20,942 nt of DNA from JBAYST01 sp041676005. Lineage in GTDB: Bacteria > Bacillota_I > Bacilli_A > RFN20 > CAG-826. The stretch spans positions 1 to 20,942 of the forward strand of contig JBAYST010000015.1 of the NCBI GenBank assembly GCA_041676005.1, in the 5' to 3' direction. A program made the translations under genes and the position numbers. Under the pieces are notes generated by a model that worked only from the letters and a program-made list of their open reading frames with translations, did no database searches and was not told the DNA's origin. How positions within the stretch are numbered: position 1 is the stretch's first letter; every line of letters starts with the position of its first letter. This document shows positions 6,404 to 13,931 of this stretch, piece by piece.

Positions 6404-7222
6404 ATGGCAGAAACCAAAAAGCCAGCTGCAAAAAGCGTCGAAACTAAACCAGCGGCAACCAAAAAAGCACCCGCTAAAAAAGTTGCCGAAAAAGTTGTCG
6501 CGCCTGCACCTGAGATCAAAAAAGAAACTTCCGCTCCAAAAGCCGAAGTAAAAAAAGTTCCGACTAAAAAAGCTACTGAAAAAGTTGCCGCACCCACGCC
6601 TGAAGTCGAAAAAGAAACTCCAGCTCCAAAAGCTGAAGTGAAAAAAACTCCAACTAAAAAAGTTGAGAAAAAAGTCATTCAAGTGACGCGATTTAAAAAG
6701 AAATATGAAGAAGTAGTCAAAAAAGAGATGATGGTGAAATTCCAATATAAATCAATTATGGAAGTTCCGGCATTAGAAAAAATCATCGTCAACATCGGAG
6801 TCGGAGATGCGACTGTCGATGGAAAAAGACTCGAACAATCAGTCGCTGAATTAGCACTCATCACCGGACAACATCCTGTGATCACCAAAGCAAAAAAATC
6901 CATTGCCTCCTTCAAATTACGTGAAGGACAAGCAATCGGTTGTAAAGTCACGCTGCGCGGAAAGAGAATGGAAGAGTTCTATGACAAATTAATCTCCATC
7001 GCGCTTCCACGTGTCCGCGACTTCCGCGGTGTGAGCACTAACGCTTTCGATGGCCGTGGCAATTACACACTCGGAATCAAAGAACAACTCATCTTCCCGG
7101 AAATCGATTATGACAAAGTCACAAAGATCAGGGGAATGGATATCGTCATCGTCACGACAGCAAAAACTGATAAGGAAGCATTCGAATTACTCTCATTACT
7201 CGGAATGCCCTTCCATCGTTAG
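6404..7222 (+). CDS. rplE: 50S ribosomal protein L5 with long repetitive N-terminal extension
   Basis: L5 binds 5S rRNA in the central protuberance and contacts P-site tRNA. The family domain begins near residue 95 (RFKKKYEEVVKKEMMVKFQYKS) and includes EKIIVNIGVGDA, the GQHPVITKAKKSIASFKLREG block, LRGKRMEEFYDKLISIALPRVRDFRGV and the C-terminal DIVIVTTAKTDKEAFELLSLLGMPF. This accounts for about 178 residues, the usual size. In front stand about 94 residues rich in Lys, Ala, Pro, Glu and Thr, with a 30-residue unit present twice in tandem (27-56 and 57-86; 22 of 30 identical). AAAGGAG precedes ATG 6404; I see no equally good start at the core. Antisense frames here are shadows. Confidence 0.95.
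   Translation: MAETKKPAAKSVETKPAATKKAPAKKVAEKVVAPAPEIKKETSAPKAEVKKVPTKKATEKVAAPTPEVEKETPAPKAEVKKTPTKKVEKKVIQVTRFKKKYEEVVKKEMMVKFQYKSIMEVPALEKIIVNIGVGDATVDGKRLEQSVAELALITGQHPVITKAKKSIASFKLREGQAIGCKVTLRGKRMEEFYDKLISIALPRVRDFRGVSTNAFDGRGNYTLGIKEQLIFPEIDYDKVTKIRGMDIVIVTTAKTDKEAFELLSLLGMPFHR
6482..6661 (+). repeat. 90-bp tandem duplication in the L5 N-terminal extension
   Basis: Two adjacent 90-bp units (6482-6571 and 6572-6661) encode 30-residue repeats that align without gaps and share 22 of 30 residues. Both include the pattern EKV-APxPE-KET-APKAEVKK-PTKK. The pattern indicates an in-frame duplication followed by drift. Confidence 0.85.
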
Positions 7223-7234
7223 AAAGGAGTCCAA

Positions 7235-7420
7235 ATGGCTAAAACAAGTATTAAAATCAAAGCTCAAAGACCACAAAAATATAAAGTCAGAGAGTATACA
7301 CGTTGTGCACGTTGCGGACGTCCGCGTTCTGTCTATTCAAAATTCCAGCTCTGCCGTATATGCTTACGAGAACTCGCATATAAAGGAGAGATTCCTGGAA
7401 TGAAAAAATCATCTTGGTAA
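7235..7420 (+). CDS. rpsN: 30S ribosomal protein S14, zinc-binding type
   Basis: This is the short, zinc-containing (C+) form of S14, 61 residues, typical of Bacillota and Mollicutes. It carries two Cys pairs, C24-x2-C27 and C40-x2-C43, within CARCGRPRSVYSKFQLCRIC, followed by LRELAYKGEIPGMKKSSW, the standard end. S14 joins the 30S head next to S3 and S19. AAAGGAG precedes the ATG. No zinc-independent paralogue is in the window. Confidence 0.98.
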   Translation: MAKTSIKIKAQRPQKYKVREYTRCARCGRPRSVYSKFQLCRICLRELAYKGEIPGMKKSSW

Positions 7421-7437
7421 AAGGAGGAGCTTAAAGT

Positions 7438-7830
7438 ATGATGTCAGATCCAATCGCGGATATGCTTACGAGAATCCGCAACGCAAATCAAAATCGCGCT
7501 GAAAGCGTTAAAATGCCTTCGAGCAAGATGAAAGTTGAAATCGCTAAAATCTTAAAAGAAGAAGGTTTTATTATCGGCTATCAAGTTTCAGGCGAAATCA
7601 AAAAAGAGTTAACTCTCAATCTCAAATATTCTGAAAGTGGCATCCGTGTCATTTCCGGTTTAAAGAAAATTTCTAAACCTGGTCTTCGCGTCACGGTCGG
7701 GGCGTTAAAAGTTCCAACTGTTTTAAGAGGATTAGGAATTGCGATTATTTCCACTTCGCAAGGTGTGATGACGGCTAAAAAAGCTAAAGCACTTGGCATC
7801 GGTGGTGAAGTTCTCGCTTATGTGTGGTAA
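7438..7830 (+). CDS. rpsH: 30S ribosomal protein S8
   Basis: S8 binds the central domain of 16S rRNA and in E. coli represses the spc operon. The 130-residue product has DPIADMLTRIRNANQ near the start and the family C-terminus GISTSQGVMTAKKAKALGIGGEVLAYVW (here IISTSQGVM). Two adjacent ATGs (7438 and 7441) could start it; AAGGAGG upstream suits either. Length is normal and there are no appendages. Confidence 0.98.
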   Translation: MMSDPIADMLTRIRNANQNRAESVKMPSSKMKVEIAKILKEEGFIIGYQVSGEIKKELTLNLKYSESGIRVISGLKKISKPGLRVTVGALKVPTVLRGLGIAIISTSQGVMTAKKAKALGIGGEVLAYVW

Positions 7831-7844
7831 GGAGGAGATGATTT

Positions 7845-8405
7845 ATGTCAAGAATTGGAAATAAATTAATTGAAATCCCTTCCGGAGTAAGCGTCGCTAT
7901 TGAAGGTAATGTCGCTAAAGTAAGTGGTCCAAAAGGAACACTTGAAGTGATTATAAACCGCGGAATCACCGTTCACATCGAAGAAAATATCATCAAATTG
8001 ACCCGTGAAAGCGAAGTCAAGCAAATCAAACAAAATCACGGAACGACCCGATCTAATCTTAACAATGCGATCATCGGAGTTCATGAAGGATTTAAAAAAG
8101 TTTTGCAAATGAAAGGTATCGGTTTTAAAGCTAGTCTTAAAGGAGAAAACATTGTCCTTTTCGCTGGTTTTTCACACACAGTTGAAATCGCACCGAATCT
8201 AGGAGCAAAAATTGAAGTCAATCTCGTCAATAACCAAACTGAAATCACCGTCTCAGGAATTGATAAACAAGCGGTTGGGCAAACCGCGGCGAGAATTCGT
8301 GAAGTCCGTCCACCTGAACCATATCTTGGTAAAGGAATTCGTTATAAGGGCGAACGCGTAGTACTTAAGGAAGGCAAGCGCGCTACAAGCGCGGGCGCTA
8401 AATAA
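7845..8405 (+). CDS. rplF: 50S ribosomal protein L6
   Basis: L6 lies near the factor-binding site and the sarcin-ricin loop. The 186-residue product starts MSRIGNKLIEIPSGVSV and has two copies of the L6 fold, with GPKGTLEV in the first and the C-terminal signature PEPYLGKGIRYKGERVVLKEGK (near residues 157-178). Length is slightly above the usual 178-180. AAGGAGG follows the rpsH stop. Confidence 0.98.
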   Translation: MSRIGNKLIEIPSGVSVAIEGNVAKVSGPKGTLEVIINRGITVHIEENIIKLTRESEVKQIKQNHGTTRSNLNNAIIGVHEGFKKVLQMKGIGFKASLKGENIVLFAGFSHTVEIAPNLGAKIEVNLVNNQTEITVSGIDKQAVGQTAARIREVRPPEPYLGKGIRYKGERVVLKEGKRATSAGAK

Positions 8406-8422
8406 GGAGGACAAAAGAAGTT

Positions 8423-8779
8423 ATGATTAAACATGAAGTAAAAAACGTCAGCCGCAAAAGAAGACACATCCGTGTCCGAAATAAAATCAGCGGTACGGCG
8501 GATTGTCCACGTCTTAATGTCTTCCGCTCTAATCAACATATCGAAGCACAATTGATCGATGATGTTAAAGGAGTCACCCTTGCCCATGCGACCTCTATCG
8601 AACTCAAACTCGAAAAAGGGAACAATATTGAAGCCGCTGCTAAAGTCGGCCAATTAATCGGTGAAAAAGCAAAAGTGAAAAAAATTAAAAAATGCGTCTT
8701 TGACCGCTCCGGCTACATTTATCACGGACGAGTCAAAGCACTCGCAGAAGCCGCTCGTAAAGCCGGCTTAGAATTCTAG
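8423..8779 (+). CDS. rplR: 50S ribosomal protein L18
   Basis: L18 binds 5S rRNA together with L5. The 118-residue product matches the family: basic N-terminus (KNVSRKRRHIRVRNKISGTADCPRLNVFRSNQHIEAQLIDD in segments), LAHATSIE, and the ending FDRSGYIYHGRVKALAEAARKAGLEF. Length is usual and the start has AAGGAGG upstream. Confidence 0.98.
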   Translation: MIKHEVKNVSRKRRHIRVRNKISGTADCPRLNVFRSNQHIEAQLIDDVKGVTLAHATSIELKLEKGNNIEAAAKVGQLIGEKAKVKKIKKCVFDRSGYIYHGRVKALAEAARKAGLEF

Positions 8780-8796
8780 GAAAAGGAGAAGAAATC

Positions 8797-9444
8797 ATGG
8801 AAGAAAAACAATTAAAAGTTTCTGAAGATGTCGCTAGCGAAGAAGTCGCTGCTCCTTTAGTCAAAGAACAAGCCGCCCCTCAAACTCAAGCTCCTGCTCC
8901 ACGTCGTCCACGAAATGATCGACCAGGTGGAAATCGTCGCCCAGGTGGTCCACGTCGTGATTCACGTTATGGAGAAAGAGAAGCAAAAGAGTTTGAAGAA
9001 AGAGTCGTCTCAATTAACCGAGTCAGTAAAACGGTTAAAGGTGGACGTCGTCTCAAATTCACAGCATTAGTCGTCGTCGGAGATGGTAAAGGCAAATACG
9101 GTTTTGGAACCGGAAAAGCAGGCGAAGTTCCAGATGCGATTAAAAAAGCTCTTGAAGTAGCAAAGAAAAACACACATCTAATCAAAATTGCGAAAGGCGA
9201 TACGATCACTCACGAAGTGCTCGGAAAGTTTGGAGCGTGTAAAGTTTTCTTAAGACCTGCTCCAGAAGGAACTGGAATCATCGCTGGTGGACCAGTCCGT
9301 GCGATTCTCGAACTTGCAGGAATTAAAAATGTCTGTTCGAAAGTCTACGGCAGTCGTGCTCCAATCAACATTATTCGAGCGACCAATAAAGGTCTCGATA
9401 GTTTACACACCTATAGTGAAGTGAAAGCTTTACGTGGGAAATAA
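8797..9444 (+). CDS. rpsE: 30S ribosomal protein S5 with Arg/Gly/Pro-rich N-terminal extension
   Basis: S5 contributes to decoding fidelity and the mRNA entry channel. The core (about residues 63-215) shows EFEERVVSINRVSKTVKGGRR, LVVVGDGKGKYGFGTGKAGEVPDAIKKA, the RPAPEGTGIIAGGPVRAILELAGI segment and SRAPINIIRATNKGLDSL, all standard. The first 62 residues have an acidic/Ala/Gln/Pro part (1-34) and an Arg/Gly/Pro-rich part (35-57, with repeated RRPG/GG elements). Many S5 proteins have short extensions; 215 residues is long against about 165. The usual following gene, rpmD (L30), is missing: rplO begins 32 nt after this stop. Confidence 0.97.
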   Translation: MEEKQLKVSEDVASEEVAAPLVKEQAAPQTQAPAPRRPRNDRPGGNRRPGGPRRDSRYGEREAKEFEERVVSINRVSKTVKGGRRLKFTALVVVGDGKGKYGFGTGKAGEVPDAIKKALEVAKKNTHLIKIAKGDTITHEVLGKFGACKVFLRPAPEGTGIIAGGPVRAILELAGIKNVCSKVYGSRAPINIIRATNKGLDSLHTYSEVKALRGK

Positions 9445-9476
9445 ACTTAAGAAAGAAAAGTATAGGAGGTGTAAAT

Positions 9477-9917
9477 ATGAAATTGCATGAAATGAGCGCA
9501 AATGAAGGTTCAAGAAACAAAAATTTTCGCGTCGGAAGAGGAATCGGTTCTGGTAACGGTAAAACTTCAGGAAGAGGACATAAAGGACAAAATTCCCGTA
9601 GTGGGGGTGGTGTCCGTCTCGGTTTTGAAGGTGGTCAACTTCCGCTTTATCGCCGAATTCCAAAATTTGGATTCAGAAATATCAACCGTCTTGAATTTGC
9701 GATCGTCAATGTCTCGTCTCTCAATCGCTTTGATGACGGGACCGAAGTCACACCCGCTTTATTAATCGAAAGTGGTTTGGTGAATAAAGAATATGATGGA
9801 ATTAAAATTTTAGGAAACGGCGAAATCACCAAGAAATTGACTGTGAAAGCAAATAGATTTTCTAAAGGAGCCATTGAAGCGATAGAAAAAGCCGGTGGTA
9901 AAATCGAGGTAATTTAA
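9477..9917 (+). CDS. rplO: 50S ribosomal protein L15
   Basis: L15 is a late-assembly protein of the large subunit. The 146-residue product has the Gly/Arg-rich N-terminus (RVGRGIGSGNGKTSGRGHKGQ), FEGGQLPLYRRIPKFGF, and the C-terminal KLTVKANRFSKGAIEAIEKAGGKIEVI, all typical. AGGAGGT precedes ATG 9477. It directly follows rpsE, and it leads into secY with a 2-nt gap. Confidence 0.98.
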   Translation: MKLHEMSANEGSRNKNFRVGRGIGSGNGKTSGRGHKGQNSRSGGGVRLGFEGGQLPLYRRIPKFGFRNINRLEFAIVNVSSLNRFDDGTEVTPALLIESGLVNKEYDGIKILGNGEITKKLTVKANRFSKGAIEAIEKAGGKIEVI

Positions 9918-9919
9918 TC

Positions 9920-11302
9920 ATGAAGAAAATCATCTCGATATTAAAAAATAAAGAGATCGTCAATCGTATTTTCTTCACGATTATGATTTTGCTAGTTTTC
10001 AGAATCGGTGCGCAAATCACCGTTCCTGGAGTGACGGTTCAAGATGGGCTCAGCGAATATTTAACGCAAAATAACGCGCTTTCGCTCATGAATTTACTTG
10101 GTGGAGGAACTTTGCAAACATTCTCAATTTTTGCACTCGGTGTTTCTCCATATATCACGGCACAAATCATCATTCAATTATTGTCAACTGATGTCTTACC
10201 CGCTCTTACGGAATTAAAACGTCAAGGGCAACACGGTCGCCGGAAAACTGAATTAGCCACGCGTTATTTAATGCTTTTACTCGGTGCGGTGCAAGCCTAT
10301 GGAATTATTAAAACGATGCAGAGTTCAGCATATTCTGAACTCATCACGTTTAATCTAGCGGGTGAATATGAATGGCTCAGTTACATATATGTCGTCCTCA
10401 TCATGTTAGCCGGATCGATGCTCGTGATGTGGTTAGGAGATCAAATCTCCGTCAAAGGAATTGGTAACGGTATTTCGATGATTATCTTTGCTGGTATTGT
10501 CGTCTCTTTACCAAAACAAATTCTCACCGCTTTTGAGAAATGGGTTGGTGGTTCGATGGGAAAAGGAACTGAATTGACTGGAATTTTCCAATTCTTGCTC
10601 TATATTCTCGTCTTCTTACTCATCATCACTTTTGTCGTTTTCATTGAGTTAGCAAAACGAAAAATACCCGTTCAACACAGTGGAAAAAGTGGGGGACAAA
10701 CCCAATCGATGTCCAAAGCGAGTTTTCTTCCGATCAAGATTAACTCGGCTGGAGTTATTCCAGTGATCTTTGCGTCTTCGATTTTGATGGCACCTAGTGT
10801 CATCGCCGCCTTTATTGATTCATCTCAAACAGAGGCTAACTGGCTGAAAATATTCTCAACGACAGAATTATTCGAAATGCCAGGCATAAATGAAACGACT
10901 TGGAAAATGCCTTGGGGATTATTGATTTATATCGCCCTTATTATCTTCTTCACTTTCTTTTATGCAAATATTACGATCAACCCACAGCAACTTGCTGAGA
11001 ACTTCCAAAAAAATGGAAGTTACATCCCGGGAATTCGACCTGGAAATGAAACCGAACGCTATGTCCGCAAAGTTCTTAATCGCGTCACTTTAATCGGTGC
11101 ACTTGCCCTTACGGCAATTGCAGCACTTCCAGCTATTCTCACCCTTTCTAATATCTTTGGAGATGGTTATACATCTTTAGCTTTAGGAGGAACGGGACTC
11201 ATCATCGTTGTCGGTGTTGCACTTGAACTGAGTAATCAAATCGATGGTTTACTCGCGGGTAAATCATTTGATGAAGTCGTCGCTAGCGGAGGTAATTTCT
11301 AA
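9920..11302 (+). CDS. secY: Protein translocase subunit SecY
   Basis: SecY forms the membrane channel of the Sec translocon, with SecE and SecG, and works with SecA and SRP. The 460-residue protein has the expected ten hydrophobic segments; the first is near residues 17-36, and the plug region with LLGGGTLQTFSIFALGVSPYITAQI follows. The cytosolic loop with RRKTELATRYL, the QHSGKSGGQTQSMSKASFLPIKINSAGVIPVIFASS segment and the PGIRPGNETERYVRKVLNRVTLIGA loop are all conserved. Length is slightly above typical (about 430). GAGGT at 9906-9910 lies in the rplO end. The stop TAA overlaps the ATG of adk (TAATG). Confidence 0.98.
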   Translation: MKKIISILKNKEIVNRIFFTIMILLVFRIGAQITVPGVTVQDGLSEYLTQNNALSLMNLLGGGTLQTFSIFALGVSPYITAQIIIQLLSTDVLPALTELKRQGQHGRRKTELATRYLMLLLGAVQAYGIIKTMQSSAYSELITFNLAGEYEWLSYIYVVLIMLAGSMLVMWLGDQISVKGIGNGISMIIFAGIVVSLPKQILTAFEKWVGGSMGKGTELTGIFQFLLYILVFLLIITFVVFIELAKRKIPVQHSGKSGGQTQSMSKASFLPIKINSAGVIPVIFASSILMAPSVIAAFIDSSQTEANWLKIFSTTELFEMPGINETTWKMPWGLLIYIALIIFFTFFYANITINPQQLAENFQKNGSYIPGIRPGNETERYVRKVLNRVTLIGALALTAIAALPAILTLSNIFGDGYTSLALGGTGLIIVVGVALELSNQIDGLLAGKSFDEVVASGGNF

Positions 11303-11955
11303 TGCTTAAAAACATTATTTTAATGGGGCCACCAGGCGCCGGAAAAGGAACTCAAGCTAAACTTCTCATCGAAGAATTTCACATTCCTCATATTTCTACT
11401 GGGGATATGTTTAGAGAAGCGATCAAAGAAGAAACAGACTTAGGTAAACTCGCTCAAGGTTATATCAATCGCGGGGATTTAGTCCCCGATGATGTGACAA
11501 TTGGAATCGTCAAAGAAAGATTGATGAAAAAAGATTGTCAAAAAGGATTTCTTCTCGATGGATTTCCGCGGACTCTTCCTCAAGCAGAAGCTTTAGAAAG
11601 AATTGGAAACGAAATCGATCGTCAAATCGACGTTGTCATCAACCTCGAATGTGACGAAGAAGAGTTGATTCGTAGAATCAGCGGTCGTCGGGTTTGCAAA
11701 GTATGTGGAACTCCGTATCACATCGACACCATGAAACCAAAAGTTGAAGGTATCTGTGATAAATGCGGTGGGCCACTCATCCAGCGCAAAGACGATAACC
11801 CTGAAGCTCTTAAAATCAGACTCACTCACTACATTAAGGAAACCAAACCACTCCTTGAATTTTATCAAAAGCGAAAATTATTGAAAAACTTCAATGGAAT
11901 GATTGGGACTACTAAACTATTCGATGAATTATCTAGACTCATCAAGGAGAAATAA
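11302..11955 (+). CDS. adk: Adenylate kinase, zinc-binding long-LID form
   Basis: It interconverts ATP plus AMP and two ADP in the cytosol. The 217-residue product has the P-loop GPPGAGKGT (residues 9-17), the AMP-binding STGDMFREAI, the DGFPRT motif (86-91) and the LID domain. The LID has four cysteines, C132-x2-C135 and C152-x2-C155, a zinc site characteristic of Gram-positive adenylate kinases, followed by RKDDNPEALKIRL. The start shares one base with the secY stop, so translation is probably coupled. Its place between secY and map is the usual one. Confidence 0.98.
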   Translation: MLKNIILMGPPGAGKGTQAKLLIEEFHIPHISTGDMFREAIKEETDLGKLAQGYINRGDLVPDDVTIGIVKERLMKKDCQKGFLLDGFPRTLPQAEALERIGNEIDRQIDVVINLECDEEELIRRISGRRVCKVCGTPYHIDTMKPKVEGICDKCGGPLIQRKDDNPEALKIRLTHYIKETKPLLEFYQKRKLLKNFNGMIGTTKLFDELSRLIKEK

Positions 11956-11961
11956 CCGTCT

Positions 11962-12735
11962 ATGATCATCGTCAAAACGGAACGAGAAATCGCCCTAATG
12001 CGGAAAGCAGGTGCGATTGTCGCAAGTGTGTTTAAAACATTGAAACCACTTTTAGTTCCTGGAATTTCGACGAAAGAATTAGAGGAAATTGCCGAAAAAA
12101 CGATTCGCGATCAGGGAGCTTACCCAACCTTTAAAGGTTATGGAGGTTTCCCTGGAGCGATCTGCATTTCAATCAATGACACGTTAATCCATGGAATTCC
12201 TTCTGAAAAAATTATCTTAAAAGAAGGAGATATCGTTTCACTCGATGTCGGGGCGACTTATCAAGGTTACTGTGGAGATGCTTGTCGAACGTATCCAGTT
12301 GGAGTGATCACTAAAGAAGCGGCCAAACTAATTCAAGTGACCGAAGAGAGCTTCTGGCATGGAATTAGTTTCGTCCGTGAAGGCGCATTCTTAGGAACGA
12401 TTAGCCACGCGATTCAAGAATATAATGAAAAGCACGGTTACTCACTCCCACGCGATTACACTGGACATGGAATCGGTTCTCAATTACATGAAGATCCGCC
12501 GATTCCCAATTATGGAAAAGCAGAAACCGGACCACGGCTTATAAGCGGAATGTGCTTAGCAATTGAGCCGATGGTCGCGATGGGAAAAAATCAAACGCGC
12601 GTTCTTCCAGATGGATGGACAGTGAAAATGAAAGACGGCAAATTAAGCGCTCATTACGAAAACACCATTGTAGTCACACAAGATGGCTATGAAGTATTGA
12701 CCACTTATGAAGGAGAAAAGATAAGAAATGGCTAA
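11962..12735 (+). CDS. map: Type I methionine aminopeptidase
   Basis: It removes the initiator methionine from nascent proteins. The 257-residue product lacks an N-terminal extension (type Ia). All residues expected for substrate and dimetal binding are present: H77, D95, D106, H169, H176, E202 and E233, in IHGIPSE, SLDVGATYQGYCGDACRTY, YTGHGIG, QLHEDPPIPNYG, AIEPMV and HYENTI. AAGGAG (11945-11950) lies 11 nt before the ATG. The end overlaps infA by 8 nt. Confidence 0.98.
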   Translation: MIIVKTEREIALMRKAGAIVASVFKTLKPLLVPGISTKELEEIAEKTIRDQGAYPTFKGYGGFPGAICISINDTLIHGIPSEKIILKEGDIVSLDVGATYQGYCGDACRTYPVGVITKEAAKLIQVTEESFWHGISFVREGAFLGTISHAIQEYNEKHGYSLPRDYTGHGIGSQLHEDPPIPNYGKAETGPRLISGMCLAIEPMVAMGKNQTRVLPDGWTVKMKDGKLSAHYENTIVVTQDGYEVLTTYEGEKIRNG

Positions 12736-12946
12736 AACAGATGTCATCGAAGTACAGGCGGTCGTCAAAGAGACTCTTCCAAACGCAATGTTTCGTGTCG
12801 AGCTCGAGAACGGCGTCGTAATCTTGGCCACCGTTTCTGGTAAAATCCGTATGCATTACATACGCATCCTACCAGGTGATAGAGTTACGGTAGAAATCTC
12901 GCCTTATGATTTAACACGGGGCCGCATAACGTTTAGATTCAAGTAG
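12728..12946 (+). CDS. infA: Translation initiation factor IF-1
   Basis: IF-1 occupies the A site of the 30S subunit during initiation. The 72-residue product is a single S1/OB domain, family length, with IEVQAVVKETLPNAMFRVELENG, GKIRMHYIRILPGDRVTVEISPYDLTRGRI in segments and the end FRFK. AAGGAG (12710-12715) lies in the map end. The start is inside map (8-nt overlap), giving translational coupling. Confidence 0.98.
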   Translation: MAKTDVIEVQAVVKETLPNAMFRVELENGVVILATVSGKIRMHYIRILPGDRVTVEISPYDLTRGRITFRFK

Positions 12947-12982
12947 AATCAAACAAAAGTTTAAAAGAAAAGAGGAATCATT

Positions 12983-13096
12983 ATGAAAGTAAGAACCTCA
13001 GTCAAACCGATCTGCCCAAAATGCAAGGTGATCAAACGTCACGGGAAAGTGATGGTCATTTGTGAAAACCCAAAGCATAAGCAGAGACAAGGTTAA
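12983..13096 (+). CDS. rpmJ: 50S ribosomal protein L36, zinc-binding type
   Basis: This 37-residue gene is short but unmistakable: MKVRTSVKPICPKCKVIKRHGK followed by a VICENPKHKQRQG end. It has the zinc ligands C11, C14, C27 and H32, so it is the C+ form. GAGG (12972-12975) precedes the ATG at 12983. It lies between infA and rpsM, its standard place. The C-terminal three residues (RQG) match the usual family end. Confidence 0.97.
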   Translation: MKVRTSVKPICPKCKVIKRHGKVMVICENPKHKQRQG

Positions 13097-13112
13097 TAGG
13101 AGGAAATAGGAA

Positions 13113-13490
13113 ATGGCACGTATTGTCGGTGTTGATATTCCAAATGACAAACCAATCGTCATTGCGCTGACCTATATTTATGGGATCGGCCGTTCGACGA
13201 GTGCAAAGATTTGTCGAGATGCAAATGTCGCAGGAGAAATCCGCGTCAAAAATTTATCTGATGCGCAATTCAATGCGATCAGAACAGAACTAGCTAAATA
13301 CAAAGTGGAAGGTGATTTACGTCGTGAATCCGCTTTGAACATCAAAAGACTTCAAGAAATCGGTTGTTATCGCGGAATTCGTCACCGCCGGGGACTTCCT
13401 GTAAGAGGGCAAAGGACTAAAACCAATGCCCGAACTCGTAAAGGCCCACGTAAAACCATCGCTAACAAGAAGCAAGCCTCACAAGGCTAA
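13113..13490 (+). CDS. rpsM: 30S ribosomal protein S13
   Basis: S13 sits at the top of the 30S head and contacts S19 and the P-site tRNA. The 125-residue product starts MARIVGVDIPNDKPIVIALTYIYGIG and has the helix-hairpin-helix region and the C-terminal signature GIRHRRGLPVRGQRTKTNARTRKGPRKTIANKK in pieces. Length is normal. AGGAGG precedes ATG 13113, which is 16 nt after the rpmJ stop. Confidence 0.98.
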   Translation: MARIVGVDIPNDKPIVIALTYIYGIGRSTSAKICRDANVAGEIRVKNLSDAQFNAIRTELAKYKVEGDLRRESALNIKRLQEIGCYRGIRHRRGLPVRGQRTKTNARTRKGPRKTIANKKQASQG

Positions 13491-13515
13491 TTTATTGAAA
13501 GGAGAATAAATTTTT

Positions 13516-13914
13516 ATGGCAGAAAATAAAAGCAAAACAAAAGCTAGAAAAAAGAAAATAAAACGCAGTTTTACTAAGGGCGTTGCTCACGTCCATTCGA
13601 CCTTCAATAATACGATCATTACCATTTCTGACGAACAAGGTAATGTCATCTCTTGGAGTTCCGCGGGAGCTCTTGGATTCAAAGGTGCGAAAAAATCGAC
13701 GCCTTTTGCTGCTCAACAAGCTTCCGAAGCTTGCGCAAAAGTCGCTTACGATCAAGGAATTCGCCAAGTTGACGTAATTGTCAAAGGCCCAGGTCCAGGA
13801 CGTGAAGGAGCGATTCGCTCTCTAGCGGTCGTCGGACTACAAGTTTTATCCATCACGGATAGCACTCCAATTCCACATAATGGATGCCGTCCACCCAAAA
13901 GACCTCGTGGTTAG
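13516..13914 (+). CDS. rpsK: 30S ribosomal protein S11
   Basis: S11 is in the 30S platform near the E site. The 132-residue product has a basic N-terminus (KTKARKKKIKRSFTKG), then AHVHSTFNNTIITISDEQGNVISWSSAGALGFKGAKKSTPFAAQ in segments, VIVKGPGPGREGAIRSL and the ending TPIPHNGCRPPKRPRG, which are diagnostic. AAAGGAGA lies ahead of the ATG. Confidence 0.98.
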   Translation: MAENKSKTKARKKKIKRSFTKGVAHVHSTFNNTIITISDEQGNVISWSSAGALGFKGAKKSTPFAAQQASEACAKVAYDQGIRQVDVIVKGPGPGREGAIRSLAVVGLQVLSITDSTPIPHNGCRPPKRPRG

Positions 13915-13931
13915 TAAAGGAGAATTAGATA

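Noticed and set aside
6326..6745. Antisense open frame of 139 residues opposite the L5 extension, rich in Phe and Ser
   Set aside because: It is the complement of Lys/Glu/Ala-rich codons (AAA and GAA read back as TTT and TTC), with no binding site or family resemblance.
7866..8108. Antisense frame opposite rplF, and similar antisense frames throughout the cluster
   Set aside because: All lie inside well-recognised + strand genes and show no promoter, binding site or recognisable protein.
12947..12982. Possible promoter or terminator between infA and rpmJ
   Set aside because: The 36-nt gap is A-rich without paired boxes or a stem; it only contains the rpmJ binding site.
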